Made by a program: the position numbers and the translations under genes. Shown in pieces: positions 1 to 7,068 of a stretch of DNA of 13,582 nt. The DNA comes from Fimbriimonadaceae bacterium (GTDB taxonomy: Bacteria; Armatimonadota; Fimbriimonadia; Fimbriimonadales; Fimbriimonadaceae). Where the stretch lies: NCBI GenBank assembly GCA_019694835.1, contig JAIBBE010000027.1, positions 1 to 13,582 of the forward strand, in the 5' to 3' direction. Each line of letters opens with the position of its first letter. Positions within the stretch are counted from its first letter, which is position 1. A model generated the notes under the pieces. The model saw nothing but the letters and a program-made list of their open reading frames with translations. It had not been told where the DNA came from and ran no database searches.

Positions 1-22
1 AGCCTCTTGTGTTCGCTGGGTG

Positions 23-898
23 CTACCTCTTTCGAACGAGAATCGAAGTCGTTCGAGCCGACCTACCAATGCTGGCCGTCAGGTCCACGCGTCGGTCAAC
101 GGCGCTTGGATTCAAACCAAAAACGTTGAACTTTACAAATCGCCGCCCTGCCGGGACGATGACGGAGGTCGGAGCAACGAGGGCTCGGGCTGACAACGTG
201 ATCGCTACCGGAGTTCCGCCAGCAGGCGAAACCCGGTCCAAGGTCACTGTGATTTCTGACCGGCCGCCATCGCGGATGTCTCGTGGTAACGCCGTTACCG
301 AAGCTACATTTGCCGAAACCGGCATCAAGGAGACGTTCGTGACGAACACATAGCCGTCGGGGATCGCGGGGTCCGGTCGGAAGGTCAGATAACCACCATT
401 TGCGGGGGCAATGAAAACGGCATCGACCCGGGTCCAGTTGGCGAGACCCACTTCGTCATCGAAGAGAGTGCCGAATGCCATTGCATTGTTCGAGACACCA
501 ATCTGCAAACTCGTTTGCAGGCCTACGCCCCCACCCGTTACGTCGTATTGGAGTCGGTAGCGGCGACCCGCCACGACCGGGGCGAGGAGGGTGGTCGAAA
601 AGGCGTCAATCGCACCGGGGGCCTGCCGGTGAAGGCCGAGCTTCGTATTGCCCGTCAGCGGCTGCGGCCCCCAACCGGCACCGTAGGCCAGATCGATTTC
701 CTGCGCATCGCCGAATCCGGTGCAGAATGCGATATTCGCGTCCATGCCTGCGTTGTCGATGTTGAACGTCGTCACGCCATAGGTGTTATTCGAGAAGTCG
801 CCGTTCTGAACGAGCTCCTGGGAAACGGCCGCTCCCGCCAATCCGAGGGTGGCAGCTACCGCTAACAATAGTGAAGCAAAAGATCTCTTGATATCCAT
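23..898 (-). CDS. Secreted jelly-roll/Ig-like protein of unknown function
   Basis: Predicted exported protein of 291 aa with no assignable enzymatic role. Residues 1-26 form a signal peptide (basic MDIKR, hydrophobic core to about residue 22, likely cleavage after AVS). Residues about 28-198 begin with LVQNGDF, a common opening of galactose-binding or CBM-like beta-sandwiches, and continue as alternating beta strands ending near TFRPDPAIPDGYVFVTNVSL. Residues about 199-291 look like an Ig-like repeat domain (DGG, PAGG, VPAG and a final TSILV strand). The start at 898 is chosen because AGGAGAGG (901-908) lies just upstream and the signal peptide begins there; an in-frame start at 994 would add 32 non-signal residues. 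The gene stands alone behind its own promoter. No sorting tail (PEP-CTERM, LPXTG) is seen at the C-terminus. A surface or extracellular carbohydrate-binding role is inference only. Confidence 0.8.
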   Translation of the reverse strand: MDIKRSFASLLLAVAATLGLAGAAVSQELVQNGDFSNNTYGVTTFNIDNAGMDANIAFCTGFGDAQEIDLAYGAGWGPQPLTGNTKLGLHRQAPGAIDAFSTTLLAPVVAGRRYRLQYDVTGGGVGLQTSLQIGVSNNAMAFGTLFDDEVGLANWTRVDAVFIAPANGGYLTFRPDPAIPDGYVFVTNVSLMPVSANVASVTALPRDIRDGGRSEITVTLDRVSPAGGTPVAITLSARALVAPTSVIVPAGRRFVKFNVFGLNPSAVDRRVDLTASIGRSARTTSILVRKR

Positions 899-910
899 AT
901 CCTCTCCTAA

Positions 911-929
911 CGCCCTAACCCTCAGGGCG
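911..929 (-). other. Leader hairpin ahead of the secreted-protein gene
   Basis: CGCCCT (911-916) pairs with AGGGCG (924-929) across a 7-nt loop. The hairpin sits in the predicted 5' leader, directly upstream of the Shine-Dalgarno site at 901-908. It could affect mRNA stability or ribosome access, but no known riboswitch class is recognised. Confidence 0.4.
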
Positions 930-937
930 CGAGTGTT

Positions 938-967
938 ATGATAGCAGTGATTTAGCGAACATATCAA
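938..967 (-). promoter_or_regulatory. Sigma70-type promoter of the secreted-protein gene
   Basis: On the minus strand, TTGATA (962-967) is followed by an 18-nt spacer and TATCAT (938-943), a good match to the -35/-10 consensus. Transcription would start near 931 and leave a leader of about 33 nt before the ATG at 898. Confidence 0.6.
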
Positions 968-990
968 TTCCTTCGCCAATTCACGCGTAC

Positions 991-2700
991 TCAAACGGAA
1001 ACCTGATGCCGAACAACGCCAGCGCGCTCGTGCTTCCCAACCAAGTCATAGCTCCCCGGCTCCGAAACAACCCACTCAAAAACGGCAAGGTCGTCGGTGG
1101 CGTCGAGGTGCCAGCCGAATCCGCTCACCGGAATGTCGTTCCAGCCACGAAGCTGACCCGCTTCTTGACGCAGTTTCCCCCCGACGAGCCATGTTGGCTC
1201 GTTCGTCGCCCGGGTTGACTCCGAATTCAGGGCCTGACCCGTCCGAGTAATCTCGCCGACAACGCCGCGACAGAGCTTCTTCTGCTCGCCCATCTTGGTG
1301 ACATTCGTCGGCAGCCAGCCCGTGTTCTGGACGGCAAACCGTACGCGCCACGGCCCAGACCCGTCGACCCGGACCTCGCGGAATTCCAGCTTGGGCGAGC
1401 AGAGCGCTTGCCAAATTACCCAATCGCCAAGTGGTGAAATTTCGGCTTCCAGGAACTCGGGCGGCGGATTTCGGAAGGCGTAGTGCGGATCCCAGCCGCC
1501 AATCTCGACCTTGCCAAGCTGGGGATGATCGAACTCGTACCAATCGATGTGGCCTTTGCCGCCGAGCTTCTCGTCCGACCATTTCAACAGCTGGATGTCG
1601 TGCTCGAAAGGATGGTCGCGGAACCAGTCGATATATTTGTAGTCGGTGATTCCGGCTTGGCGCTGTGGCGACCATATCTCGGTCGTCCATGCAAAGACGC
1701 CGCGGTGCTCGTACATCCAGTCATCGAAAACGCCGGTGATGACTTCCTTGGGGTGGTAGCGAAACTCGTGGTAGTTGCTGATCGCGGGGTAGCCGGTCAT
1801 GGCGAAGCCCTTGTCGCCGATTGCCTTGAACGCCCACAAGTCCTCGGCCGGGATGTCGTCGTCCGGCATTCGGCTTGGCGGGCGCAGGTGGACACCGCTG
1901 AAGGTGTGGAAGGTCACCGCGCCGCAGATGTTGGGGCGCTTGCAAACCGCGTCGACGGCTGCATGGATCTCCGGCTCGCTGGTCGGGAATGGTCCCGCGC
2001 CATGCTGCTCGCTCTCCAGCCGCCACGCGCTGGGGAAATTGCGGTTCATGTCGAGCCCTTCCTTGATCTTCCGTCCGCGCATCGTGAGGCCGTCGAAATG
2101 GTGGAAGTGGCCCTCGGGCAGAACGCGGTAGTAAGCCCCTCCGGTCTCGCCCGGCTCGCGCTTCTTCATCAGGCGCGGCTCTTCCTCGGCGATCTTCCAC
2201 GGCCCGTTCGGATCGGGGATGCGGATGCTGAGGATGCGACCGTCGCCATCGACATCGAAGCGCTCAATCCCGTACAGATCGTCTTCGTCGTAGGGGTAGG
2301 GTCGCGTGCTCGACCGAATGATGCGCGGTACGTCCTCGAGCGCCCATTCCGCGCCGTCGGGGTTCAATCGCGGCACGAGGTAGAAGGTGCGGGAATCGAG
2401 CGCCCTCGTGATCGTTTCGTCTTTTCCGTAACCGGTGCAAAGCTTGGTGATCAGGTGCAGCACCGCCGCCGACGCGCTCACCTCGCTCGCGTGGATGTTG
2501 CCGTCGCACCAGAAGGCCGGCTTCGCGTCGTGGTCACCCGTGGCGCGGTTGGTCAAGGTCACGATCCAGATATCCCGCCCCTCATGCGACTTGCCGATCG
2601 AATCAACCTGGACGAGGTTTGGAAACTCCGCGGCAAATGCGTTCAGAAGGTCGGTGAGTTCCTGGTAGCGATAGTAGCGGTTGAAGGCAATCGACGGCAT
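991..2700 (-). CDS. Zinc carboxypeptidase, M14 family
   Basis: Metallo-carboxypeptidase of 569 aa that should remove C-terminal residues from peptides. The M14 zinc site is complete: HASE (H70, E73) after FWCDGNI, third ligand H265 in VTFHTFSG, and general-base E341 in AWTTEIWS. Substrate-binding RLNPDG (111-116) and MNRNFP (218-223, N219 R220) are also present. The catalytic domain spans about 1-400. The C-terminal 150-170 residues probably form a beta-rich accessory domain. No signal peptide is visible, so it may act in the cytoplasm or leave by another route. The start at 2700 (MPSIAFNRYYRYQEL) fits the usual beginning of the family; 2709 (MGVMPS) is an alternative, and neither has a clear Shine-Dalgarno site. 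The frame stays open to 3024 through the tandem repeats, which I regard as accidental. It diverges from the deaminase gene at 3121. Confidence 0.88.
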   Translation of the reverse strand: MPSIAFNRYYRYQELTDLLNAFAAEFPNLVQVDSIGKSHEGRDIWIVTLTNRATGDHDAKPAFWCDGNIHASEVSASAAVLHLITKLCTGYGKDETITRALDSRTFYLVPRLNPDGAEWALEDVPRIIRSSTRPYPYDEDDLYGIERFDVDGDGRILSIRIPDPNGPWKIAEEEPRLMKKREPGETGGAYYRVLPEGHFHHFDGLTMRGRKIKEGLDMNRNFPSAWRLESEQHGAGPFPTSEPEIHAAVDAVCKRPNICGAVTFHTFSGVHLRPPSRMPDDDIPAEDLWAFKAIGDKGFAMTGYPAISNYHEFRYHPKEVITGVFDDWMYEHRGVFAWTTEIWSPQRQAGITDYKYIDWFRDHPFEHDIQLLKWSDEKLGGKGHIDWYEFDHPQLGKVEIGGWDPHYAFRNPPPEFLEAEISPLGDWVIWQALCSPKLEFREVRVDGSGPWRVRFAVQNTGWLPTNVTKMGEQKKLCRGVVGEITRTGQALNSESTRATNEPTWLVGGKLRQEAGQLRGWNDIPVSGFGWHLDATDDLAVFEWVVSEPGSYDLVGKHERAGVVRHQVSV

Positions 2701-2729
2701 AACCCCCATTTTGGCCCCAGCGGAGAGGA

Positions 2730-2961
2730 TTCTGGCGAGCCCAGAAAAGGTTCTGGCAAGCCCAGAAAAGGTTCTGGCAAGCCCAGAAAAAGGTTCTGGC
2801 AAGCCCAGAAAAGGCGCTGGCGAGCCCAGAAAAGGCGCTGGCGAGCCCAGAAAAGGCGCTGGCGAGCCCAGAAAAGGCGCTGGCGAGCCCAGAAAAGGCG
2901 CTGGCGAGCCCAGAAAAGGCGCTGGCGAGCCCAGAAAAGGCGCTGGCGAGCCCAGAAAAGG
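2730..2961. repeat. Eleven-unit 21-bp tandem repeat array
   Basis: Direct repeats with core CTGGCGAGCCCAGAAAAGG. Units 1-4 (2730-2814) begin TTCTGG, and units 2-4 have GCAAG in place of GCGAG. Units 5-11 (2815-2961) are identical and begin CGCTGG. Unit 3 (2772-2793) has one extra A and is 22 bp long. Every unit contains the small inverted repeat CTGG-CGAGC-CCAG (imperfect in units 2-4) and an A4 tract. The 21-bp period equals two helical turns, so all A-tracts and any bound protein would lie on one face of the DNA. The array fills the spacer between the divergent carboxypeptidase and deaminase genes. Confidence 0.95.
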
Positions 2962-2993
2962 CCTATGCCTCCATCGTCCCACCGATGGAGGCC
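2962..2993. repeat. 32-bp stem-loop repeat, copy 1
   Basis: A 32-bp sequence repeated exactly at 3032-3063. It contains a perfect 10-bp stem, GCCTCCATCG (2967-2976) and CGATGGAGGC (2983-2992), with loop TCCCAC. It abuts the last 21-bp tandem unit. It could be a REP-like element, an operator or a transcript hairpin; there is no T-run for a terminator. Confidence 0.85.
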
Positions 2994-3031
2994 GCCAGCG
3001 GAAGCCAAACGGATCCACCCTCATCCATTTC

Positions 3032-3063
3032 CCTATGCCTCCATCGTCCCACCGATGGAGGCC
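3032..3063. repeat. 32-bp stem-loop repeat, copy 2
   Basis: Identical to 2962-2993, with the same 10-bp stem and TCCCAC loop (stem arms 3037-3046 and 3053-3062). The two copies are 70 bp apart start to start, in the same orientation. This copy ends 57 bp before the deaminase start. The rest of the spacer (2701-2729, 2994-3031, 3064-3120) shows no further gene or clear promoter. Confidence 0.85.
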
Positions 3064-3120
3064 CTCGCCCGCCCGAGCCCCTCAATGTCGCGCAAAATAG
3101 AAAGCCAACCAAGGCCAACT

Positions 3121-4173
3121 ATGACCAGTACCGACCGCAGCTACGCCGAACTCCACCTGCACCTCGGCGGTGCCGTGCTTCCGAGAATCCTCTACACGTA
3201 CCTCCAACGGCGAAAGCAGGACAAGAACGATCCCGAACTGCAGACCCTCGCCGCGAGCTACCTGCGCAAATTTCCGACCTTCGAGAAGTTCGAGCGACGC
3301 CTCACCCGTCCCTGCGATACGCTCGATAAGTACCTAGAAGCCCACAAACTGACCGAGCCGCTCCAGTCGCAGGCGTCGATGGCTTACTTCATCAACCGCC
3401 TCCTGCGCGGGGCATTCGCGTTCGAGAACATCGCCTACCTGGAGCTTCGCTACAACCCGTTCTTCCGGGTCCCGCGCGGTCTGCCGATGAACGAGGCGCG
3501 CGACCAGATGGCGGGGATCATCCAGACCGTCGCTCTCGCCGCCCAAGCCGCCTATCCGCAGTTCCCGATCGTCTTCACCCAAATCCTCTGCATGGACAGC
3601 CGCCTCTCCGCCGAGACGAACCGGATGATCGTCGACCTCGCGCTGGAAATGAAGCAGGAAGTCTGCGCGGTCGATATCGCTGGACCCGAAGACGCCTACC
3701 GCGACAACCTCGAGGGCATTGTCGCGAATCTCCGCTATGCCAAGGACAAGGGTCTCAAAACCACCGGCCACTGCTTCGAAACCCCGGATGGCCTCTTCCC
3801 CGAAATCCTCGAAGTCGTCGACCGCATCGGTCACGGCATCCAGATTCCCCTTCGCGAGCCGAGGTTCCTGACCCAGGTCGCCAAGCGAAAACAATGCCTC
3901 GAAGTCTGCCCGACGACGTACTTCCGAACCGGCACGATCAAGAGCTACTCGGAACTCAAGCCGGTTTTCCAGTACTGTTTCGACCTCGGCATCGACATCG
4001 CGATCTGCACCGACAACTCGGCCTTCCACAACGTTCGGCTGCCCTTGGAATTCGAACGGCTCCTCACGAGCGGCGTCCTCGACTTCACCCAGATGGAGCG
4101 GTGCCGACAAGCCGCTTTCCGTCACGCCTTCCGCTGGCCGGGCGTCATCGACCAGCGACGGGGCGTACTTTAG
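3121..4173 (+). CDS. Adenosine deaminase-like amidohydrolase
   Basis: Metal-dependent deaminase of the adenosine/AMP deaminase superfamily, 350 aa (usual bacterial Add is about 330-350). Motifs in order: ELHLHLGGA (10-18; metal ligands H12 and H14, with G in place of the usual D of HLDG), GHCFE (216-220; H217 ligand and E220 proton donor, HCFE in place of HAGE), RIGHG (235-239; H238), CPTTYFRTG (263-271) and CTDNSAF (296-302; D298 ligand). The residue after the ligand Asp is N299 where classical adenosine deaminases have a second Asp that contacts the purine. The catalytic set is therefore intact but the substrate may not be adenosine. The start at 3121 follows AAGG at about 9-nt spacing; 3085 is an in-frame alternative (MSRKIE). 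It is transcribed away from the carboxypeptidase, and no purine-pathway neighbour is present. Confidence 0.82.
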   Translation: MTSTDRSYAELHLHLGGAVLPRILYTYLQRRKQDKNDPELQTLAASYLRKFPTFEKFERRLTRPCDTLDKYLEAHKLTEPLQSQASMAYFINRLLRGAFAFENIAYLELRYNPFFRVPRGLPMNEARDQMAGIIQTVALAAQAAYPQFPIVFTQILCMDSRLSAETNRMIVDLALEMKQEVCAVDIAGPEDAYRDNLEGIVANLRYAKDKGLKTTGHCFETPDGLFPEILEVVDRIGHGIQIPLREPRFLTQVAKRKQCLEVCPTTYFRTGTIKSYSELKPVFQYCFDLGIDIAICTDNSAFHNVRLPLEFERLLTSGVLDFTQMERCRQAAFRHAFRWPGVIDQRRGVL

Positions 4174-4218
4174 CAAGTTGTTGCCCCGGCACTTATTCCT
4201 GCGCGCACTCATTCAATA

Positions 4219-4247
4219 TTGACAACTGTCGAAGATGATGGTAACGT
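4219..4247 (+). promoter_or_regulatory. Promoter candidate for the pilin-like gene
   Basis: TTGACA (4219-4224) matches the -35 consensus exactly. After a 17-nt spacer comes TAACGT (4242-4247), a weak -10. Transcription would begin near 4254, about 50 nt before the ATG at 4306, which has a strong ribosome site. An upstream in-frame TTG start at 4219 would coincide with this -35 box and is disfavoured. Confidence 0.5.
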
Positions 4248-4305
4248 GCAGGAGGACATCCAATTGGGGTCAGCTTCATTGAGCAAGGTTTGGGAAGGAA
4301 GGAAT

Positions 4306-5166
4306 ATGAAATTAATTGAGGTTATGGGGGCGATTGGAGTGACCATGGCAGTAACTGCTCTGTTCGGATCGGTCGTAACGCAATCAGTTGGCCAGTCGTC
4401 TGGCACGAAGTTGGTCCATGACATGCAGCGGCATCGCGTCGTCGCGATGGCACTACTCCAGTATGCTGAAGACAATGTCCACCGATTCCCTCAGATTTTG
4501 TATCACTCAACATACAACGCAACGGGAACTAGTCCGGATCGAGCTTGGGGGCAGTTAGTACTTCCCTATCATGGCAACATGGACAACCTTCGTGAGCCCG
4601 AAGATCCAGTAACGTTTGCACAGCTCATGGCAGGGCTACCGTCCTGTACAAACAGTCCAATTCAATGCGAATTCAATCTCTCGGTCAAGTCACACCGGGG
4701 ATACAATGTTCAGTACTTCTCGCCGATTGGAGCCAACTGCACTCCAAGTACACCATATAACTGGGGTCCGAAGCCAATCTCATCTGCTCAAGTGGCCGAT
4801 CCTCCTCGCGTCTTACTTACCGTTGACTCCGTGTGGAATCGGCGTTCTGGTGCGCCCCGAGAAGGAGGTAGTTGGGCGGTGGATCCACCAGCTCGATTCA
4901 CAACCAGCAACCTGGATACGTTTCCGCCGGCGCCAGGCTGCACAGCTCGCTGGTGGTTTGATGGCTGGAATCCATCGAGGCCCAACTCAGCCAACGTGTA
5001 TGGCTATGCTTGGCCTTGGCATAAGAACACGTCGATGGTTGTGTCCTTCGCCGATGGGCACTCAAGTGTCCTTTCCCTGACACGCCTTTCTGCCGGAGCA
5101 ACGGTCTTGGACGGATGGGGCGGACGAGTTTTTGATCGCACAGCGTATCTTTGGGACTTGGAGTAA
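4306..5166 (+). CDS. Pilin-like H-X9-DG family protein, no canonical leader
   Basis: A 286-aa protein related to the DUF1559/prepilin-type H-X9-DG proteins. These have a type IV pilin-like N-terminal helix and a large extracytoplasmic domain. MKLIEVMGAIGV resembles the mature prepilin start FTLIEL, with Glu at position 5, and one hydrophobic helix runs from about residue 3 to 25. The C-terminal motif is WHKNTSMVVSFADGHSS, with 10 rather than 9 residues between H and DG. Four Cys in the middle and end could form disulfides. The ATG is preceded by GGAAGGAAGGAA (4293-4304), a strong ribosome site. No G(-1) processing site exists with this start; even the longer TTG start at 4219 would put Asn at -1. 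GC is about 53% over the first 190 bases against about 58% in a sampled stretch of the deaminase gene, which suggests acquisition or a fast-evolving family. The function is unknown. Confidence 0.7.
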   Translation: MKLIEVMGAIGVTMAVTALFGSVVTQSVGQSSGTKLVHDMQRHRVVAMALLQYAEDNVHRFPQILYHSTYNATGTSPDRAWGQLVLPYHGNMDNLREPEDPVTFAQLMAGLPSCTNSPIQCEFNLSVKSHRGYNVQYFSPIGANCTPSTPYNWGPKPISSAQVADPPRVLLTVDSVWNRRSGAPREGGSWAVDPPARFTTSNLDTFPPAPGCTARWWFDGWNPSRPNSANVYGYAWPWHKNTSMVVSFADGHSSVLSLTRLSAGATVLDGWGGRVFDRTAYLWDLE

Positions 5167-5275
5167 CGGATTTCTTGAGCGGCGGCTGGGCCCAACTGGC
5201 CAAGCGCACTATCGGGGGGGTGCGGCGATGGCCTGTCTATGACGCTCATCATAGCGGGATTCGTTCCATACAGCC

Positions 5276-5283
5276 GATAATCT
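5276..5283 (+). promoter_or_regulatory. Possible -10 box just before the globin start
   Basis: GATAATCT contains GATAAT (5276-5281) and TAATCT (5278-5283), 9-11 nt before the ATG at 5293. No Shine-Dalgarno site or convincing -35 is present. The arrangement would suit a nearly leaderless transcript of the five-gene operon. The rest of 5167-5275 shows nothing recognisable. Confidence 0.35.
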
Positions 5284-5292
5284 GAATCGTCT

Positions 5293-5661
5293 ATGAGCAC
5301 ACTTTACGAACAACTGGGCGGCGAGGCCGCCGTCGATGCCGCTGTCAACAAGTTCTATCGCCGCGTCCTTGCCGACGACCGGATCAACACCTTCTTCGAA
5401 GGCGTGGACATGGACCGACAGGCAGCGAAGCAGAAAGCCTTCCTCACCATGGTCTTCGGTGGTCCGGCCCACTACACAGGCCTTGATATGAAGCAGGGCC
5501 ATGCGCACCTCGTTGAGCGGGGGCTGAACGACAGCCACTTCGACGCGGTCGTCGAGAATCTGGGCGGCACTCTTAAGGACATGGGCGTGGCGGACGAGTT
5601 GATTGCCCAGGTCGCGGGCATCGCAGAGACGACCCGGGAATCGGTACTGGGCCGCATTTGA
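5293..5661 (+). CDS. glbN: Group I truncated haemoglobin (trHbN)
   Basis: Heme protein of 122 aa with the 2-over-2 globin fold, full length for group I. It opens with STLYEQLGGEAAV, nearly the same as cyanobacterial GlbN. FYRRVLADDRI (21-31) carries the B10 Tyr (Y22) that stabilises bound ligand. F35 fits the CD1 position, and H70 of KQGHAHL fits the proximal heme ligand by alignment with the THAGL motif of Nostoc GlbN. The HFDAVVENL segment (82-90) is typical of helix G. Members bind O2 and commonly convert NO to nitrate when a reductase recycles the iron. That partner seems to be the next gene, whose start overlaps this stop by 4 nt. It is the first gene of an operon reaching 8320. The symbol is by family resemblance. 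Confidence 0.92.
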   Translation: MSTLYEQLGGEAAVDAAVNKFYRRVLADDRINTFFEGVDMDRQAAKQKAFLTMVFGGPAHYTGLDMKQGHAHLVERGLNDSHFDAVVENLGGTLKDMGVADELIAQVAGIAETTRESVLGRI

Positions 5662-6620
5662 GCTTCCTGTTCGAAGGCCGCGCCATTGCGTCCGAGGACG
5701 GAGAAACCGTCCTCGGCGCATTGTTACGCCTTGGCCATCCAGTCGACCACGGCTGCAAGGCGGGCGCATGCCAAGCGTGTCTTCTCCGCGCGAAAGGACC
5801 CGTACCCAAATCGGCCCAGCGTGCTCTCGACGAGTCGCTCGTGGAACAGGGCTATTTCCTCGGGTGTCAAGCTCCGGCCACGAGCGTGGAGCACGTTGTT
5901 CGGCCCGATGCCCAGCTTCTTCCCCGTCGATCGGCGACCGTGATCGATATCCGTGCCGCCAGCCGCGACGTGCGAATTGTGTTGATGGAGATCGATGGCC
6001 TAGCCGCGCGGAGAGGTCAGTTCATTCGCCTGGTCCACTCCTCCGGGGTCGTGCGCTCGTACTCGATTGCCGATTGCACTTATGAAGCAGACCGGGCTCG
6101 CGTCGAGCTCCACGTGCGCCTGATTGCGGGCGGTCAAATGAGTGAATTGGTCGCTGCGACGGCGCCCGGAGACTGCTTCGAAGTCGAAGGACCGCTGGGC
6201 CGGTGCTTCTACCGACCCCAATCTCGGAGCAAGCCAATCCTGCTCATCGGATCGGGGACCGGCCTTGCGCCCCTCTATGGCGTCGCCCTTGACGCCCTTC
6301 AGCACGAACATGCCTCTCCCGTCCGCCTTTACCACGGGGGCGCAACGCCTGAGCAACTCTACTTCCGAGAGGAGTTGTCTGACCTAGGCAATATCGAATA
6401 TCGGCCTTGCGCCGACGAGGGCGGGGACGAATCGATGGCGCAGGGTTCGCCGCTCGAGGTCGCCTTGCGCGATCACCCTGATATGAGCGGCTTCACCGTC
6501 TTCCTCTGTGGACACCCGGGCCTCGTTCGGGCCGGCCAAAAGCGCTGCTTCCTGGCTGGTGCCGACCTTCAAGACATCTTTGCCGATCCGTTTGAGGATC
6601 AGTCCAATCGCGCCGCGTGA
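5658..6620 (+). CDS. 2Fe-2S ferredoxin / FAD-NAD(P)H oxidoreductase
   Basis: Electron-transfer flavoprotein of 320 aa, built like the reductase components of bacterial mono- and dioxygenases. The N-terminal plant-type ferredoxin has C33-X4-C38-X2-C41 and C70. The FAD domain (about 88-188) has RSYS (133-136) and GGQMS (158-162). The NAD(P) domain has GSGTGLAP (198-205), CGHPGLV (284-290) and a C-terminal DPF. It should pass electrons from NAD(P)H through FAD to the 2Fe-2S centre and on to a partner. No oxygenase subunit lies nearby; the truncated globin immediately upstream is the obvious acceptor. The TTG start at 5658 overlaps the globin stop, and the fold begins exactly there, which implies translational coupling. 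The product name could equally be CDP-6-deoxy-hexose reductase-like or phenol hydroxylase reductase-like, but the context favours globin reduction. Confidence 0.88.
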   Translation: MSFLFEGRAIASEDGETVLGALLRLGHPVDHGCKAGACQACLLRAKGPVPKSAQRALDESLVEQGYFLGCQAPATSVEHVVRPDAQLLPRRSATVIDIRAASRDVRIVLMEIDGLAARRGQFIRLVHSSGVVRSYSIADCTYEADRARVELHVRLIAGGQMSELVAATAPGDCFEVEGPLGRCFYRPQSRSKPILLIGSGTGLAPLYGVALDALQHEHASPVRLYHGGATPEQLYFREELSDLGNIEYRPCADEGGDESMAQGSPLEVALRDHPDMSGFTVFLCGHPGLVRAGQKRCFLAGADLQDIFADPFEDQSNRAA

Positions 6621-6654
6621 ATCAATCTGACCCGCGAGCGCCACAATTCTAGTG

Positions 6655-7068
6655 ATGGTAAGCGTTGCATGGAAGGGCGAGATGGTGTTCGAGGCGGAAA
6701 CGCCGAGCGGGGCAACGGTGGTGATGGACTCCCACCCCGAGCACGGGGGAACGGGCAAGGGAGCGACGCCAGTCGAGACGATGCTCGCGGCAATCGGAGC
6801 TTGCTCGGCGATGGATGTCGTCGGCATCCTGCTCAAGAAGCGCCAGAAGGTGACCAGCTACCGCATTGAAGTCGATGGTGAGCGCATCCCGGAAGGCACT
6901 TGGCCGAGGCCGTTCACGACGATGGTCGTTCGGCACATCCTGACCGGCGAAAACCTCGACCCCGACGCCGTGGCCCGCGCGGTCGAACTCAGCGACGAGA
7001 AGTACTGCTCGGTCGTCGCCACGCTCCGCGCCTCACCAAAGGTAACCTCGGAGTGGGTTATCGAATGA
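6655..7068 (+). CDS. OsmC family thiol-dependent protein
   Basis: A 137-aa protein of the OsmC/Ohr superfamily, closest in form to the YhfA-like branch. The superfamily includes thiol peroxidases that reduce organic hydroperoxides. One expected Cys is in the central helix, GACSAMDVVGILLKK (C50 from this start), and the second is in EKYCSVVATLR (C118). The GATPVETMLAAIGAC segment is the family hallmark. The ATG at 6655 is used; a GTG directly before it at 6652 would add one residue, and there is no clear ribosome site. The gene is 34 nt after the reductase stop and its TGA touches the ATG of the ABC ATPase gene, so it belongs to the same operon. A role in peroxide or heme-linked oxidative defence is inference from context. 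Confidence 0.87.
   Translation: MVSVAWKGEMVFEAETPSGATVVMDSHPEHGGTGKGATPVETMLAAIGACSAMDVVGILLKKRQKVTSYRIEVDGERIPEGTWPRPFTTMVVRHILTGENLDPDAVARAVELSDEKYCSVVATLRASPKVTSEWVIE

Noticed and set aside
2643..3008. Minus-strand frame with repeated LFWARQR peptide
   Set aside because: It is the tandem array read in another frame, and its C-terminal part overlaps the start of the carboxypeptidase. There is no ribosome site or family resemblance.
2730..3063. CRISPR array
   Set aside because: The 21-bp units are directly adjacent with no spacers, the 32-bp repeat occurs only twice, and no cas gene is present.
1483..4173. 896-aa plus-strand reading frame
   Set aside because: The first part is the antisense of the carboxypeptidase and the middle is repeat DNA. 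Only the segment from 3121 has recognisable deaminase motifs.
3334..4212. 292-aa minus-strand frame opposite the deaminase
   Set aside because: Antisense shadow of a well-supported gene; the sequence is acidic and arginine-rich with no motif.
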